NCBI GenBank assembly: GCA_046733295.1
Contig: JBKPOY010000038.1
Span: forward strand, 12,127-76,126
Direction: 5' to 3'
Source of the DNA: 13-2-20CM-68-14 sp046733295
Lineage (GTDB): Bacteria > Actinomycetota > Thermoleophilia > Gaiellales > Gaiellaceae
Length of the DNA: 64,000 bases
Shown here: positions 15,655-23,318 of the stretch, piece by piece
Numbering within the stretch: position 1 is the stretch's first letter
Layout: each line of letters starts with the position of its first letter
Program-made: the position numbers and the translations under genes
Notes under the pieces: generated by a model
What the model was told of the DNA's origin: nothing
Databases searched by the model: none
What the model saw: only the letters and a program-made list of their open reading frames with translations

Positions 15655-16206
15655 TTACGTCGTCGGGCAGCCCGGGGCGTAGGGCAGCGCGGTCGAGCAG
15701 TCGAACGTGGTCGTCGAGCGCGCCAGAACCTTGCCCGGGTTCATCCCGTCGCGCACCACCACGGTGATCTTCCGCACGGTGCGGCTCGCGGCGACGGGGT
15801 GGTCGCTGAGGATGTAGGTGTCGACCCGGTACTTGTGCCGGTCGGGCCCGACCACCGACCGGCTGGGGTTGCACTGCTGCGTGACCGTCGTGCACGTGCC
15901 CTGCACGAGCGCCGAGGTCGAGTTCGGGCACGCCCCGCCCAGGACGGAGTCGCACTTGTAGGTGGTGTCGACCGTCGCCAAGGATCCGCTGTCGAGTGAG
16001 AGCTGATCCCACGTCAGCGCTCGGTACAGCTCGATCTGCTGATCGGCGAGCACCGAGGCCGTGGCGGTCAGGCTCGAGCGCCTCAGGGTGACGACGCCGG
16101 AGTTGAACGCCGCCACGATCGCGAGGATCCCGATGTTCAGGACCACGATCGCGATCAGCAGCTCGATCAGCCCGAAGCCGCCTTCTTGCCGCAAGCGCGC
16201 ACGCAC
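15655..16206 (-). CDS. PilV-like minor pilin
   Basis: The product has 183 residues. The leader MRARLRQEGG precedes FGLIELLIAIVVLNIGILAIVAAF, a prepilin N-terminus with Phe+1 and Glu+5 and the LNIG signature common in PilV/GspI-type minor pilins. The remaining domain is cysteine-rich (six Cys in the last two thirds). It starts at GTG 16206, close to a sigma-28-type -10 element, so the message would be nearly leaderless. It is divergent from pilC and shares its control region. Confidence 0.85.
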   Translation of the reverse strand: MRARLRQEGGFGLIELLIAIVVLNIGILAIVAAFNSGVVTLRRSSLTATASVLADQQIELYRALTWDQLSLDSGSLATVDTTYKCDSVLGGACPNSTSALVQGTCTTVTQQCNPSRSVVGPDRHKYRVDTYILSDHPVAASRTVRKITVVVRDGMNPGKVLARSTTTFDCSTALPYAPGCPTT

Positions 16207-16214
16207 GTGAAGGG

Positions 16215-16242
16215 GTATCGGCAGGACACGGGCGCCTCAAGA
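16215..16242 (-). promoter_or_regulatory. Sigma-28-type promoter for the pilV-like gene
   Basis: On the minus strand TCTTGAGG (16242-16235), a 12-base spacer and GCCGATAC (16222-16215) precede the GTG at 16206. The -35 octamer is poor on its own, but the -10 and spacing fit. It overlaps the -35 of the divergent pilC promoter. Confidence 0.5.
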
Positions 16243-16264
16243 CCCCCCTTTCGCCTGCCGATAG
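16237..16264 (+). promoter_or_regulatory. Sigma-28-type promoter for pilC
   Basis: TCAAGACC (16237-16244), a 12-base spacer and GCCGATAG (16257-16264) precede the ATG at 16274 by 9 bases. The two divergent -35 octamers (16235-16242 and 16237-16244) overlap, so only one polymerase could bind at a time. Confidence 0.6.
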
Positions 16265-16273
16265 GCCTTGTAC

Positions 16274-17485
16274 ATGGCGGCCTTTGCTTACAGCGCCATC
16301 AATGCGCAGGGGATGGAGCTCGCCGGCGAGATCCATGCCCCCGATCCCGAAGCGGCGCGCGAGCAGCTGCGTGTCCGCGGGCTGCTCGCGGAGCGCCTCG
16401 ACGAGCTGCCCGCGAGCGGCGAGGAGGGCGTCCGCACCGTCTTCAAGAAGATCAAGCCGAAAACCCTCCAGATCTTCTCCCGCCAGTTCGCGACGATGAT
16501 CGAGGCGGGATTGAACGTCGTCGGCTCGCTGGTCATCCTCGAGCAGCAGACCGAGGATCCCTACTTCGCCTCCGTTGTGCGCGAGCTCCGCGCCGACGTC
16601 GAGGGCGGCCTCCTCCTCTCGCAGGCGATGGCGCGTCACCCGAAGATCTTCGACCGCCTCTACGTCTCGATGGTCGAGGCGGGCGAGGCGGCCGGAATCC
16701 TGGACGTCGTCCTCGACCGCGTCGCCTACCAGATCGAGAAGGCGACCCAGCTGAAGCGCCGGGTCAAGGGCGCGATGATGTACCCGACGATGGTCTTGCT
16801 CTTCGCGACCCTCGTCCTCATCGGCCTGCTGATGTTCCTCGTGCCGGTCTTCGTGCGGATCTTCGCGACGCTGAACGGGGAGCTGCCGACGCTGACCCAA
16901 TACGTCGTCAACGTCTCGAACCTGCTCCGCAACGACTGGTACATCATCTTCCCGTCCGTGATCGCCCTGTTCTTCGGGATCAGGCGCTTCAAGAAGACGG
17001 AGCAGGGCCGGCAGCTGTGGGACCGGATCAAGCTGAAGATCCCAATGAAGATCGGCGACGTCGTCCTGAAGGTGACGATGGCGCGCTTCTCGCGAACGCT
17101 TTCGACCCTCGTCGCCGCTGGCGTCGACATCATCAAGTCGCTGGAGATCACCGGCCAGACGGCCGGTAACTGGGTGATCGAAAGCGCCCTAGCCGACCTC
17201 CGGGCCAAGGTGCACCAGGGCGTCCCGATCGCGCAGCCCCTGATCGAGAACGACATCTTCCCCCCGATGGTCAGCCAAATGGTCAAGATCGGCGAGGAGA
17301 CCGGTGAGCTCGAGAAGATGCTCTCCAAGATCGCGGACTTCTACGAGGACGAGGTCGACGCCGCCATCCAGACGCTCACCTCGATCATCGAGCCGCTGAT
17401 GATGATCCTGGTCGGAATGATGGTCGGCGTCATCGTCATCTCGATGTATCTGCCGATGTTCAAGATGCTCAGCCTCGTCAAGTAG
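16274..17485 (+). CDS. pilC: Pilus inner-membrane platform protein PilC (GspF family)
   Basis: The product has 403 residues with two repeated T2SSF domains (about 65-190 and 270-395). The first carries the LQIFSRQFATMIEAGLNVVGSL and LYVSMVEAGEAAGILD marks, the second the parallel MARFSRTLSTLVAAGVDIIKSL and MVKIGEETGELEKML. Three membrane helices lie at about 170-195, 218-235 and 370-395. PilC is the rotating core on which PilB adds pilins. ATG 16274 is chosen because the in-frame TTG upstream (16268) lacks support and would sit on the predicted transcription start. A 42-base gap without visible features separates it from the next gene. Confidence 0.95.
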   Translation: MAAFAYSAINAQGMELAGEIHAPDPEAAREQLRVRGLLAERLDELPASGEEGVRTVFKKIKPKTLQIFSRQFATMIEAGLNVVGSLVILEQQTEDPYFASVVRELRADVEGGLLLSQAMARHPKIFDRLYVSMVEAGEAAGILDVVLDRVAYQIEKATQLKRRVKGAMMYPTMVLLFATLVLIGLLMFLVPVFVRIFATLNGELPTLTQYVVNVSNLLRNDWYIIFPSVIALFFGIRRFKKTEQGRQLWDRIKLKIPMKIGDVVLKVTMARFSRTLSTLVAAGVDIIKSLEITGQTAGNWVIESALADLRAKVHQGVPIAQPLIENDIFPPMVSQMVKIGEETGELEKMLSKIADFYEDEVDAAIQTLTSIIEPLMMILVGMMVGVIVISMYLPMFKMLSLVK

Positions 17486-17527
17486 CCGCGGGGGAGACGT
17501 TTTGTCCGGCACGAGGCCGGAGAGCCG

Positions 17528-18067
17528 ATGGGCGTGAATGACGCTCTGCTCGTCATCGACGTCATCCCGAGTCTCGATCACGAGGACGCGGGCGAGCTGC
17601 TGGACTCTTTTCGGCAGCGCCTGTCCGACATGCGCGCGGCGATCGATCGCGCACGCGAGCGTGGGATTCCCGTGATCTACGTGAACGATCACGAGGGACG
17701 CTGGGACAGCGATGCTCCGGGACTGGTTCGGGATGCCCTGGAGAGCCCGGCCGGTGACGTCGTCAGGGAGCTCGGTCCGAAGCAGGGCGATCACTTCGTG
17801 CTCAAGCCGCGGTACTCGACCTTCGACCGCACTCCGTTGCAGCTCCTGTTGAAGGAGCTGGAGGCCGAACGCCTCCTACTCGTGGGGGCGACGACGGAGG
17901 GCTGCATCGTCCAGTCGGGGATCGATGCCCGCGAGCTGGGCTACAAGGTGACGATCGTCGCGACCGCCTGCGCAACGACCGACGAACACCTCGAGGAGGT
18001 GTCGCTGCGCTACGCCGAGCAGGTCGGCGGCATGCGGATTGCGGAGAGTGTCGAGGAGGCGCTCTAG
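17528..18067 (+). CDS. Isochorismatase-family cysteine hydrolase
   Basis: The product has 179 residues, the usual length. The fold of nicotinamidases and isochorismatases is clear: LLVIDVIPSLDH with the catalytic Asp at about residue 10, VLKPRYSTFDRTPL with the Lys, and GATTEGCIVQSGIDARELGY with the nucleophilic Cys before a cis-peptide site. Substrate is not predictable; such enzymes hydrolyse amides or vinyl ethers. The stop overlaps the stop of the convergent pdxH gene by three bases (TAG/CTA). GAGAG upstream of the ATG serves as ribosome-binding site. Confidence 0.88.
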   Translation: MGVNDALLVIDVIPSLDHEDAGELLDSFRQRLSDMRAAIDRARERGIPVIYVNDHEGRWDSDAPGLVRDALESPAGDVVRELGPKQGDHFVLKPRYSTFDRTPLQLLLKELEAERLLLVGATTEGCIVQSGIDARELGYKVTIVATACATTDEHLEEVSLRYAEQVGGMRIAESVEEAL

Positions 18068-18585
18068 GGCGACAAGACCTGAGCAGACCACGCGCCGTCT
18101 CGCGCGCGCGTGTAACGGGTCCGTTCGTGCAGGCGATTGTCACGGTGCTCCCAGAACTCCACGGCGTCGGGCCGCAGCCTGAAGCCGCCCCAGTGCGGCG
18201 GCAGCGGCACGTCGCGCCCTTCGTGCTCGCGCTCCAGTTCGGCGTAGCGCCGCTCGAGCTCCTCACGGCCGGCCAGCGGGCGGCTCTGCTCAGACGCCCA
18301 CGCCGCGAGCTGGCTGCCGCGCGGCCGGGATGCAAAGTACGCCGCCGACTCGTCCTGCGAGACCCGCTCGACGACGCCCTCCACGCGCACCTGTCGGCCC
18401 TGAGCCTGCCAGTAGAAGACGAGCGCGGCGCGCGGGTTCTCCGCGAGCTCGCCGCCCTTCCGACTCTCGTAGCCGGTGTAGAAGACGAACCCGTCCCGAT
18501 CCACGTTTTTCAGCAGCACCATTCGTGCCGACGGCGCCCCGTCGGCCGCCGCGGTGGCGAGCGTCATCGTCTCGGGCACGTGCAC
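18064..18585 (-). CDS. pdxH: Pyridoxamine 5'-phosphate oxidase family protein (PdxH)
   Basis: This FMN enzyme makes pyridoxal 5'-phosphate. Seen are the FMN-binding RMVLLKNVDRDGFVFYTGYESRKG block, the ALVFYWQAQGRQVRVEG strand pair, the SRPRGSQLAAWASEQS substrate loop and the C-terminal WGGFRLRPDAVEFWEHRDNRLHER. From GTG 18585 the protein is 173 residues. The frame stays open upstream and encodes DDPLDRFDAWFREAREAG, the normal PdxH N-terminus, back to about 18645, where the only plausible start is a CTG overlapping the stop of the neighbouring gene. The true start is therefore probably non-canonical and upstream. Confidence 0.9.
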   Translation of the reverse strand: MHVPETMTLATAAADGAPSARMVLLKNVDRDGFVFYTGYESRKGGELAENPRAALVFYWQAQGRQVRVEGVVERVSQDESAAYFASRPRGSQLAAWASEQSRPLAGREELERRYAELEREHEGRDVPLPPHWGGFRLRPDAVEFWEHRDNRLHERTRYTRARDGAWSAQVLSP

Positions 18586-18641
18586 GCCGGCCTCGCGGGC
18601 CTCGCGAAACCAGGCGTCGAACCGATCGAGAGGATCGTCGC

Positions 18642-19346
18642 TCAGCGCCGCCAGCCCGACTCGAGCAGCTCCCGAACCTCCTCGACGCCCGCGGCCCAGA
18701 TGCGCAGCATCTCCTCGTCAGGGCGTTCGTAGAGGCCGCCGAAGCTGCCGTCGCCGATCACGTCGCGCAGCTGCTCGGGGCCGGCGACGAGATACGCCGC
18801 CTCGTCCATCATCGGCTTGCCTTCCGGCAGCTCCACGCCCTCGAGCCGCGTCCACGGGAAGTTCTCGCCCCAGTTGGCGTGCGAGTACTCGGGATCGATC
18901 GCCAGCGCGACCTCCCGCACCTTCGGCCCGGCCCACCACGAGTGGAAGATCGCCTGCGCGTCGGCCCGGTCGGCAGTCCACTCCCGCGCGATCGGCCCCG
19001 CGGGCGTGTTGCCGCCGTGCCCGTTGACGATCAAGACCCGCCGGAACCCCTGGCCGTAGAGCGAGTCGAGCAGCTCCCGCAACAGCGCCGCGTACGTCTC
19101 GACGCGCAACGTCGGGCTCCCCGGGTACGCCGACGCGAACATGGCCGTCAGCCCGTAGGGCAGCACCGAGAGGACGGGCACGCCGAGCGGCTCCGCCGCC
19201 TCCTCCGACACGCGCTGGGCGAGGATGTTGTCCGTCTCGAGCGAGAGGTACCCGTGCTGCTCGGTGGAGCCGAGCGGCAGCACAATGCGATCGTCGCCCT
19301 CGAGGTACTCCTCGAGCTGCATCCAGTTGAGATCGCGAATCCTCAC
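18642..19346 (-). CDS. Creatininase-family amidohydrolase
   Basis: The product has 234 residues. The N-terminal LPLGSTEQHGYLSLETDN block gives Glu, His and Asp metal ligands. NGHGGNTPAG supplies the second His, and a conserved Glu follows later (DEAAYLVAGPEQ region). The family includes creatinine amidohydrolase, FAPy deformylase and mycofactocin MftE. No mycofactocin genes are nearby, so the substrate stays open. GTG 19346 directly follows the stop of the ABC permease, and its own stop lies within the 5' part of the pdxH frame, so these minus-strand genes are probably one operon. Confidence 0.85.
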   Translation of the reverse strand: MRIRDLNWMQLEEYLEGDDRIVLPLGSTEQHGYLSLETDNILAQRVSEEAAEPLGVPVLSVLPYGLTAMFASAYPGSPTLRVETYAALLRELLDSLYGQGFRRVLIVNGHGGNTPAGPIAREWTADRADAQAIFHSWWAGPKVREVALAIDPEYSHANWGENFPWTRLEGVELPEGKPMMDEAAYLVAGPEQLRDVIGDGSFGGLYERPDEEMLRIWAAGVEEVRELLESGWRR

Positions 19347-20132
19347 CTAGACCAGCTCCAGCGAGGCGCGCCGGCGCCCCTCGGCCTCGAAGACGCGCAG
19401 GGAGACGTACGCGGCGGCGAAGTAGCAGACGCCGATCAACGCCTCCTTGCCGACGAGCCCGGCGACCGAGTCGAGGGAGGCACCGGCCGCGATCAGGCGG
19501 GCGGCGGCGATCCCGTGTGTGAGCGGCATGCAGCTGCCGACGACCTGCATCCAGTGCGGCAGCGCGACGAGCGGCACGTTCACACCGCAGAAGAGAAGCA
19601 TGAGGAAGTACGCCGGGTTGGAGAAGGTGAACACATCGCGCAGTCTGAGCCCGAACGCGCCGACGAGCAGCCCGAAGCCGGTGCAGGAGGCGGTGGAGAC
19701 GAGCACGACCAGGGCGAGCGCCGGCAGGCTCGACGGCGCCGGATGGAAATCGAGGAACAGCCGGCCGACGAGGAAGCCGAACGCAGAGACGATGAAGCCG
19801 TTGACGATCTGCGGCAGCGCGCGGCCGAGAAAGAGCGCCATCCTGTTCGCCGGCGTGGCGAGCAGCGGGGCAAGCGTCTGCGACCAGCGCTCGCCGCCGA
19901 TCGTCATCGCGACCCCGTAGACACCTGCCATAGCGGAGACCTGGACGGCGTTGCCGACGACGTAGAACGCATCGTTCCGCACGCCGCTGAAGCGGCCGAG
20001 GTAGGCGAAGAAGAGCACCTGGAAGAGTGGGTGGCCGAGCATCGTCGGGATGTAGAACGCCGGGCTCTGCCAGCTGAAGAGGGCGCGGTAGCTCATGGCG
20101 CCGCCGAGGAAGAAGACGCGCAGGCTGTTCAT
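19347..20132 (-). CDS. ABC-2 type transporter permease (second subunit)
   Basis: The product has 261 residues with six predicted membrane helices, typical of ABC-2 permeases (DrrB/NodJ style). The central ERWSQTLAPLLATPANRMALFLGRALPQI matches the cytoplasmic coupling-helix region of such exporters. It shares the ATPase encoded at 21009 with the other permease at 20239; the C-termini of both permeases end in a similar ASL-LV tail. A hairpin at 20166-20194 separates it from the first permease, so its expression may be lower or separate. Confidence 0.85.
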   Translation of the reverse strand: MNSLRVFFLGGAMSYRALFSWQSPAFYIPTMLGHPLFQVLFFAYLGRFSGVRNDAFYVVGNAVQVSAMAGVYGVAMTIGGERWSQTLAPLLATPANRMALFLGRALPQIVNGFIVSAFGFLVGRLFLDFHPAPSSLPALALVVLVSTASCTGFGLLVGAFGLRLRDVFTFSNPAYFLMLLFCGVNVPLVALPHWMQVVGSCMPLTHGIAAARLIAAGASLDSVAGLVGKEALIGVCYFAAAYVSLRVFEAEGRRRASLELV

Positions 20133-20165
20133 ACCAGGGCTGAGGCGTCGCTTGCGATGCCGTCC

Positions 20166-20194
20166 AAAAGGCGGCCCGATTCATTCGGGCTGCC
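20166..20194 (-). terminator. Terminator-like hairpin between the two permease genes
   Basis: Bases 20170-20179 pair with 20185-20194 (10 bp including one G-T) around a 5-base loop. On the minus strand four T follow (20169-20166). It could attenuate transcription between the two permeases. The rest of the 106-base gap has no recognised feature. Confidence 0.5.
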
Positions 20195-20238
20195 GCTAAT
20201 CCCCGTCGCGGGCGCCGTGTGGTCGACGTCGATGCCTT

Positions 20239-21012
20239 TCATACCAATGAGAGAGACGCTTTCTCGCGGGCGCGCCGCTCGAAGATGTGCAGGAAGCCCT
20301 GGCCGATCACCAGGTAGAGCGCCCCGAGCAGCAGCGCGCAGCCGATCCCCGGCCACGGGTTCCCGCCGAACGTGGCGGCCCGGATCGCCCGGTAGCCCCA
20401 GGTCGGCGCCAGCCCCCAGGCCAGGTAATGAACCCAGCCGGGCAGGAGCGAGAGTGGCACGATCGCGCCGGTGACGAGCCAGACCGGAAACTCGAGCATG
20501 TTCGAGAGGGCGTTCGCCTCGCGGTAGAGGATGAAGCTCGAGCCGATCACGAGCCCGAGCACGCCGAGGGCGACGATCGTCACCGCCACGGCGAGCACGA
20601 ACGCGACCGGATGGGCGAACGAAAGCGGGATCCCGAACACCAGCCGCCCCCAGAGCAGCGTCGAGCAGAGCGAGTAGACGCCGATCGTCGAGGCCGCGAG
20701 CGTCTGCGGGAAGAGCACGAGCACGTAGGGCGGCGGTGCGACGATCAAGGGCTCGAGCACGCCCTGCCAGCGCTGGTAGTTGATCGCGCCACCCGCCCCG
20801 AACAGCGTCGCCGACCAGATCCCCATCAGCCCGGCCGAGAGGGCCGCGTAGAGCAGCGTCCCGGGCTCGCGGCCGGCCTTGAAGAGGTAGTACGCCAGCG
20901 TCGCGAAGATGAGCGGCTCGATGATCGCCGTGAACACGAAGATGCCCGCCTTCGTCGACGACTTCAGCTGGAACCACCAGGTGATCGCGATCAGCCGCGC
21001 GGTGGCCGTCAT
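20239..21012 (-). CDS. ABC-2 type transporter permease (first subunit)
   Basis: The product has 257 residues with six membrane helices. The conserved ABC-2 stretch NYQRWQGVLEPLIVAPPPYVLVLFPQTLAA follows the second helix. It starts at GTG 21012, overlapping the end of the ATPase gene by 4 bases, so it is the obligate partner of that ATPase. Such heterodimeric exporters move antibiotics, polysaccharides or lipids; the substrate is unknown here. Confidence 0.87.
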   Translation of the reverse strand: MTATARLIAITWWFQLKSSTKAGIFVFTAIIEPLIFATLAYYLFKAGREPGTLLYAALSAGLMGIWSATLFGAGGAINYQRWQGVLEPLIVAPPPYVLVLFPQTLAASTIGVYSLCSTLLWGRLVFGIPLSFAHPVAFVLAVAVTIVALGVLGLVIGSSFILYREANALSNMLEFPVWLVTGAIVPLSLLPGWVHYLAWGLAPTWGYRAIRAATFGGNPWPGIGCALLLGALYLVIGQGFLHIFERRAREKASLSLV

Positions 21013-21980
21013 TCGTCCTCCGTGACCAGGCTCACGTAGGCGTCCTCGAGCGTCGGCTCGCGGGCGGCGACGCGGCCGACCCGCACGCCGTCGAGGTGCG
21101 CGAGCAGCTGCTGCGTGAGCTCGAGCCCGTGCGGCGACTGGACGACGAGGAGCTGCGCCTGCTCGCGATCCTCGACCGCCACCGAGGTGACTCCGGGGGC
21201 CTCGCGCAGCCGCCGGATCGCCGCCTCGGGCGCGCCGTAGGCCTCGATCTCGACGACCGTGCGATCGGCGACCACGCTCTTCAGGTCGGCCGGCGTCCCG
21301 GCGGCGACGATCTCCCCCCGGGAGATGACGGCGATCCGGTCGCAGAGCGCGTCGGCTTCGTACATGTAGTGCGTCGTCAGCAGCACCGTCTTGCCCGATT
21401 CGGCGAGCTCGCCGATCGTGTGGCGGAGCTCACGTGCGCCGACCGGGTCGAGCCCGATCGTCGGCTCGTCCAGCACCACGACAGGCGGATCGTGGAGCAG
21501 GCCGCGGGCGATGTGCAGGCGCTGCCTCATGCCGCGGGAGTAGCCCTCGACGCGCTCCTTCTCCCGGCCGCGCAGCCCGACGAGCTCCAGCAGCTCCGGA
21601 ATCCGGCGCTTCTGCACCTTCGGCGGCACCCCGTACAGCTCGGAGAAGTAGCGGAGGTTGTCGAGGCCGGTGAGCCGCTCGTACGCACCGCGGTCGCCGC
21701 CGAAGACATAGCCGATCCGCCGCCGCACCGCGCGCGCGTCGCGAACCACGTCGTAGCCGAGCACGCGCGCCGAGCCCGAGGTCGGGATCAGGAGCGTCAC
21801 GAGCATCTTGATCGTCGTCGTCTTGCCGGCGCCGTTCGGGCCCAGCAGGCCGAACAGCTCGCCGGCGCTGACCTCGAAGTCGATCCCACGGACGGCCTCG
21901 ATCGTCTTCGTCCGGCGACGCAGGAAGCCCGAGGTCTGCTTGTAGGTCCGGCGGAGTCCCTCCGCCTCGATCGCTGCCAC
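21009..21980 (-). CDS. ABC transporter ATP-binding protein (DrrA/NodI-like)
   Basis: The product has 323 residues. Walker A GPNGAGKTTT, the signature SRGMRQRLHIARGL (a variant of LSGGQ), Walker B VVVLDEPTIGLDP and the H-loop TTHYMYEADALCDR are present. The extra 90 residues at the C-terminus fit the regulatory domain of DrrA-like drug exporters. The GTG start lies inside a short GCTGCC/GGCAGC inverted repeat (21972-21988). It heads the three-gene minus-strand unit with the two permeases. Confidence 0.93.
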   Translation of the reverse strand: MAAIEAEGLRRTYKQTSGFLRRRTKTIEAVRGIDFEVSAGELFGLLGPNGAGKTTTIKMLVTLLIPTSGSARVLGYDVVRDARAVRRRIGYVFGGDRGAYERLTGLDNLRYFSELYGVPPKVQKRRIPELLELVGLRGREKERVEGYSRGMRQRLHIARGLLHDPPVVVLDEPTIGLDPVGARELRHTIGELAESGKTVLLTTHYMYEADALCDRIAVISRGEIVAAGTPADLKSVVADRTVVEIEAYGAPEAAIRRLREAPGVTSVAVEDREQAQLLVVQSPHGLELTQQLLAHLDGVRVGRVAAREPTLEDAYVSLVTEDE

Positions 21981-22059
21981 GGCGGCAGCCTAGCCCCCGC
22001 CAAGCGACGGACCCGGGCACGAGGAACGGAAAGATTCTCAGCTACACTCAGCCGCGCGC

Positions 22060-22133
22060 GGCGGCGTAGCTCAGTTGGTTAGAGCAGCGGAATCATAATC
22101 CGAAGGTCGAAGGTTCGAGTCCTTCCGCCGCTA
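22060..22133 (+). tRNA. tRNA-Met (CAT anticodon, elongator type)
   Basis: A full cloverleaf can be drawn. The acceptor is GGCGGCG/CGCCGCT with G-U at 1-72. The D arm is GCTC-AGTTGGTTA-GAGC. The anticodon loop ATCATAA carries CAT, and the T arm is GAAGG-TTCGAGT-CCTTC, with A73. No CCA is encoded. The first pair and D-loop fit elongator Met rather than initiator (which lacks a 1-72 pair); tRNA-Ile2 with modified CAT is the alternative. A TACACT -10-like box lies at 22043. Confidence 0.93.
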
Positions 22134-22177
22134 TCTCTCAGCGCAAAGACGGATAATCAAACGAGGAGCTCGTAGGC

Positions 22178-22339
22178 TTGGCAACCGGAGTCAGAGATGC
22201 GATCACCCTCGCTTGCACCGACTGCAAGCGGCGGAACTACCAGACGACGAAGTCGAAGCGGAACACGCCCGACCGCGTCGAGCTGCGCAAGTACTGCCGC
22301 TGGTGCGGGAGGCACACCGCTCACCGGGAGACGCGCTAG
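22178..22339 (+). CDS. rpmG: 50S ribosomal protein L33
   Basis: The product is 53 residues and was found by reading the gap between the tRNA and secE. It starts MATGVRDAITLACTDCKRRN and ends YCRWCGRHTAHRETR. The two CxxC pairs (TDC and CRWC context) show the zinc-binding form of L33. The TTG start at 22178 has GAGGAG 9 bases upstream. The tRNA-rpmG-secE-nusG order is standard for actinobacteria and many other phyla. The stop is 2 bases before the GTG of secE. Confidence 0.95.
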   Translation: MATGVRDAITLACTDCKRRNYQTTKSKRNTPDRVELRKYCRWCGRHTAHRETR

Positions 22340-22341
22340 CC

Positions 22342-22674
22342 GTGGCCAAGCAGACTCGAGCCCAGCGACGCGCCCGCCGCGCGGAGCAGCAGCGCCAGGG
22401 CAACGGAGCCGAGTCGGCGCCCGTGCAGCGGTCCGCGCAGATGCGCCCCGCCGCACCGGCGACGGCCTCCGAGCGACATGTGCCGGGGTCGGGCCTGAGG
22501 CGGTTCATCGGCGAGTCGTGGGCCGAGTTGAAGAAAGTCGAGTGGCCCGGGCAGCCTCAGCTGATCCAGGGCACCACCGTCGTGCTGATCGCCTGCGTGA
22601 TCGTCGGCGCCTACCTCTGGGTCGCCGACCTTGCGTTCAAGCGGCTCGTCCAGAACGTCTTCCTTGGGCAGTAG
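22342..22674 (+). CDS. secE: Preprotein translocase subunit SecE
   Basis: The product has 110 residues. A basic, low-complexity N-terminal region of about 50 residues precedes the conserved RRFIGESWAELKKVEWPGQPQL amphipathic segment and one membrane helix (TTVVLIACVIVGAYLWVADLAF). SecE clamps SecY in the Sec channel; secY is in this window at 52873. GTG 22342 is chosen, 2 bases after rpmG, because it begins the MAKQTRAQRR motif; the open frame extends further upstream but overlaps rpmG. Confidence 0.93.
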   Translation: MAKQTRAQRRARRAEQQRQGNGAESAPVQRSAQMRPAAPATASERHVPGSGLRRFIGESWAELKKVEWPGQPQLIQGTTVVLIACVIVGAYLWVADLAFKRLVQNVFLGQ

Positions 22675-22725
22675 CGAACTTGGGAACTCTCGTCCGATGA
22701 CGATCTGTGGAAGTGAGGACACCTA

Positions 22726-23256
22726 GTGTTCAGGTGGTACGCGATCAACACGTACTCGGGGCACGAGAACAAGGTCAAGACGAACCTCGAGCACCGCATC
22801 GACTCGATGAACCAGCACACGCGCTTCCGCCGCGTCGTCGTGCCGACCGAACAGGTGATCGAGACGAAGGACGGCCAGAAGGTGCAGACGGAGAAGCGGA
22901 TCCTGCCCGGCTACGTGCTCGTCAACATGGACCTGAACGACGACGCCTGGACGGTCGTGAAGAACACGCCGGGCGTCACGGGCTTCGTCGGAGCCGGCAC
23001 GAAACCCGTCCCGCTGTCCCAGGGTGAGGTCGACCGGATTCTCCGCACCGGCGCGACCGCCGGCGAGCGCCCGAGGGCGCAGGTCGAGTTCTCGCTCGGC
23101 GAGTCGGTGAAGGTAACGTCGGGCCCGCTCTCCGACTTCGACGGCGAGATCGTCGACGTCAATCCCGACCAGCAGAAGCTGAAGGTGCTCGTAGACATCT
23201 TCGAGCGCCAGGTGCCCGTGGAGCTGGGCTTCGACCAGGTGAAGAAAATTGACTAG
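22726..23256 (+). CDS. nusG: Transcription termination/antitermination protein NusG
   Basis: The product has 176 residues. It starts MFRWYAINTYSGHENKVKTNL (NGN domain) with the VVVPTEQV and KRILPGYVLVNM motifs. A C-terminal KOW domain follows (VKVTSGPLSDFDGEIVDVNP). NusG couples RNA polymerase to Rho or to ribosomal S10. GTG 22726. The 51-base gap after secE contains TGTGGAAGTGAGGAC, in which GTGAGGA may serve as ribosome-binding site. Confidence 0.96.
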   Translation: MFRWYAINTYSGHENKVKTNLEHRIDSMNQHTRFRRVVVPTEQVIETKDGQKVQTEKRILPGYVLVNMDLNDDAWTVVKNTPGVTGFVGAGTKPVPLSQGEVDRILRTGATAGERPRAQVEFSLGESVKVTSGPLSDFDGEIVDVNPDQQKLKVLVDIFERQVPVELGFDQVKKID

Positions 23257-23318
23257 GCACGGCGATACGACGGAACGACCCATGACGGTGCAACAGCGCC
23301 GTAACCAGGACGCGTAGC

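Noticed and set aside
20129..20977. Alternative minus-strand frame ending in ASALV across the permease genes as a third permease fragment
   Set aside because: It is a shadow frame of the 20239-21012 permease; only the terminal tripeptides resemble each other.
22696..22720. Reverse-complement similarity of the nusG leader (TGTGGAAGTGAGGAC) to the rpsJ/rpoA leader motif
   Set aside because: Orientation is opposite and the match is short and gapped; it overlaps the probable ribosome-binding region.
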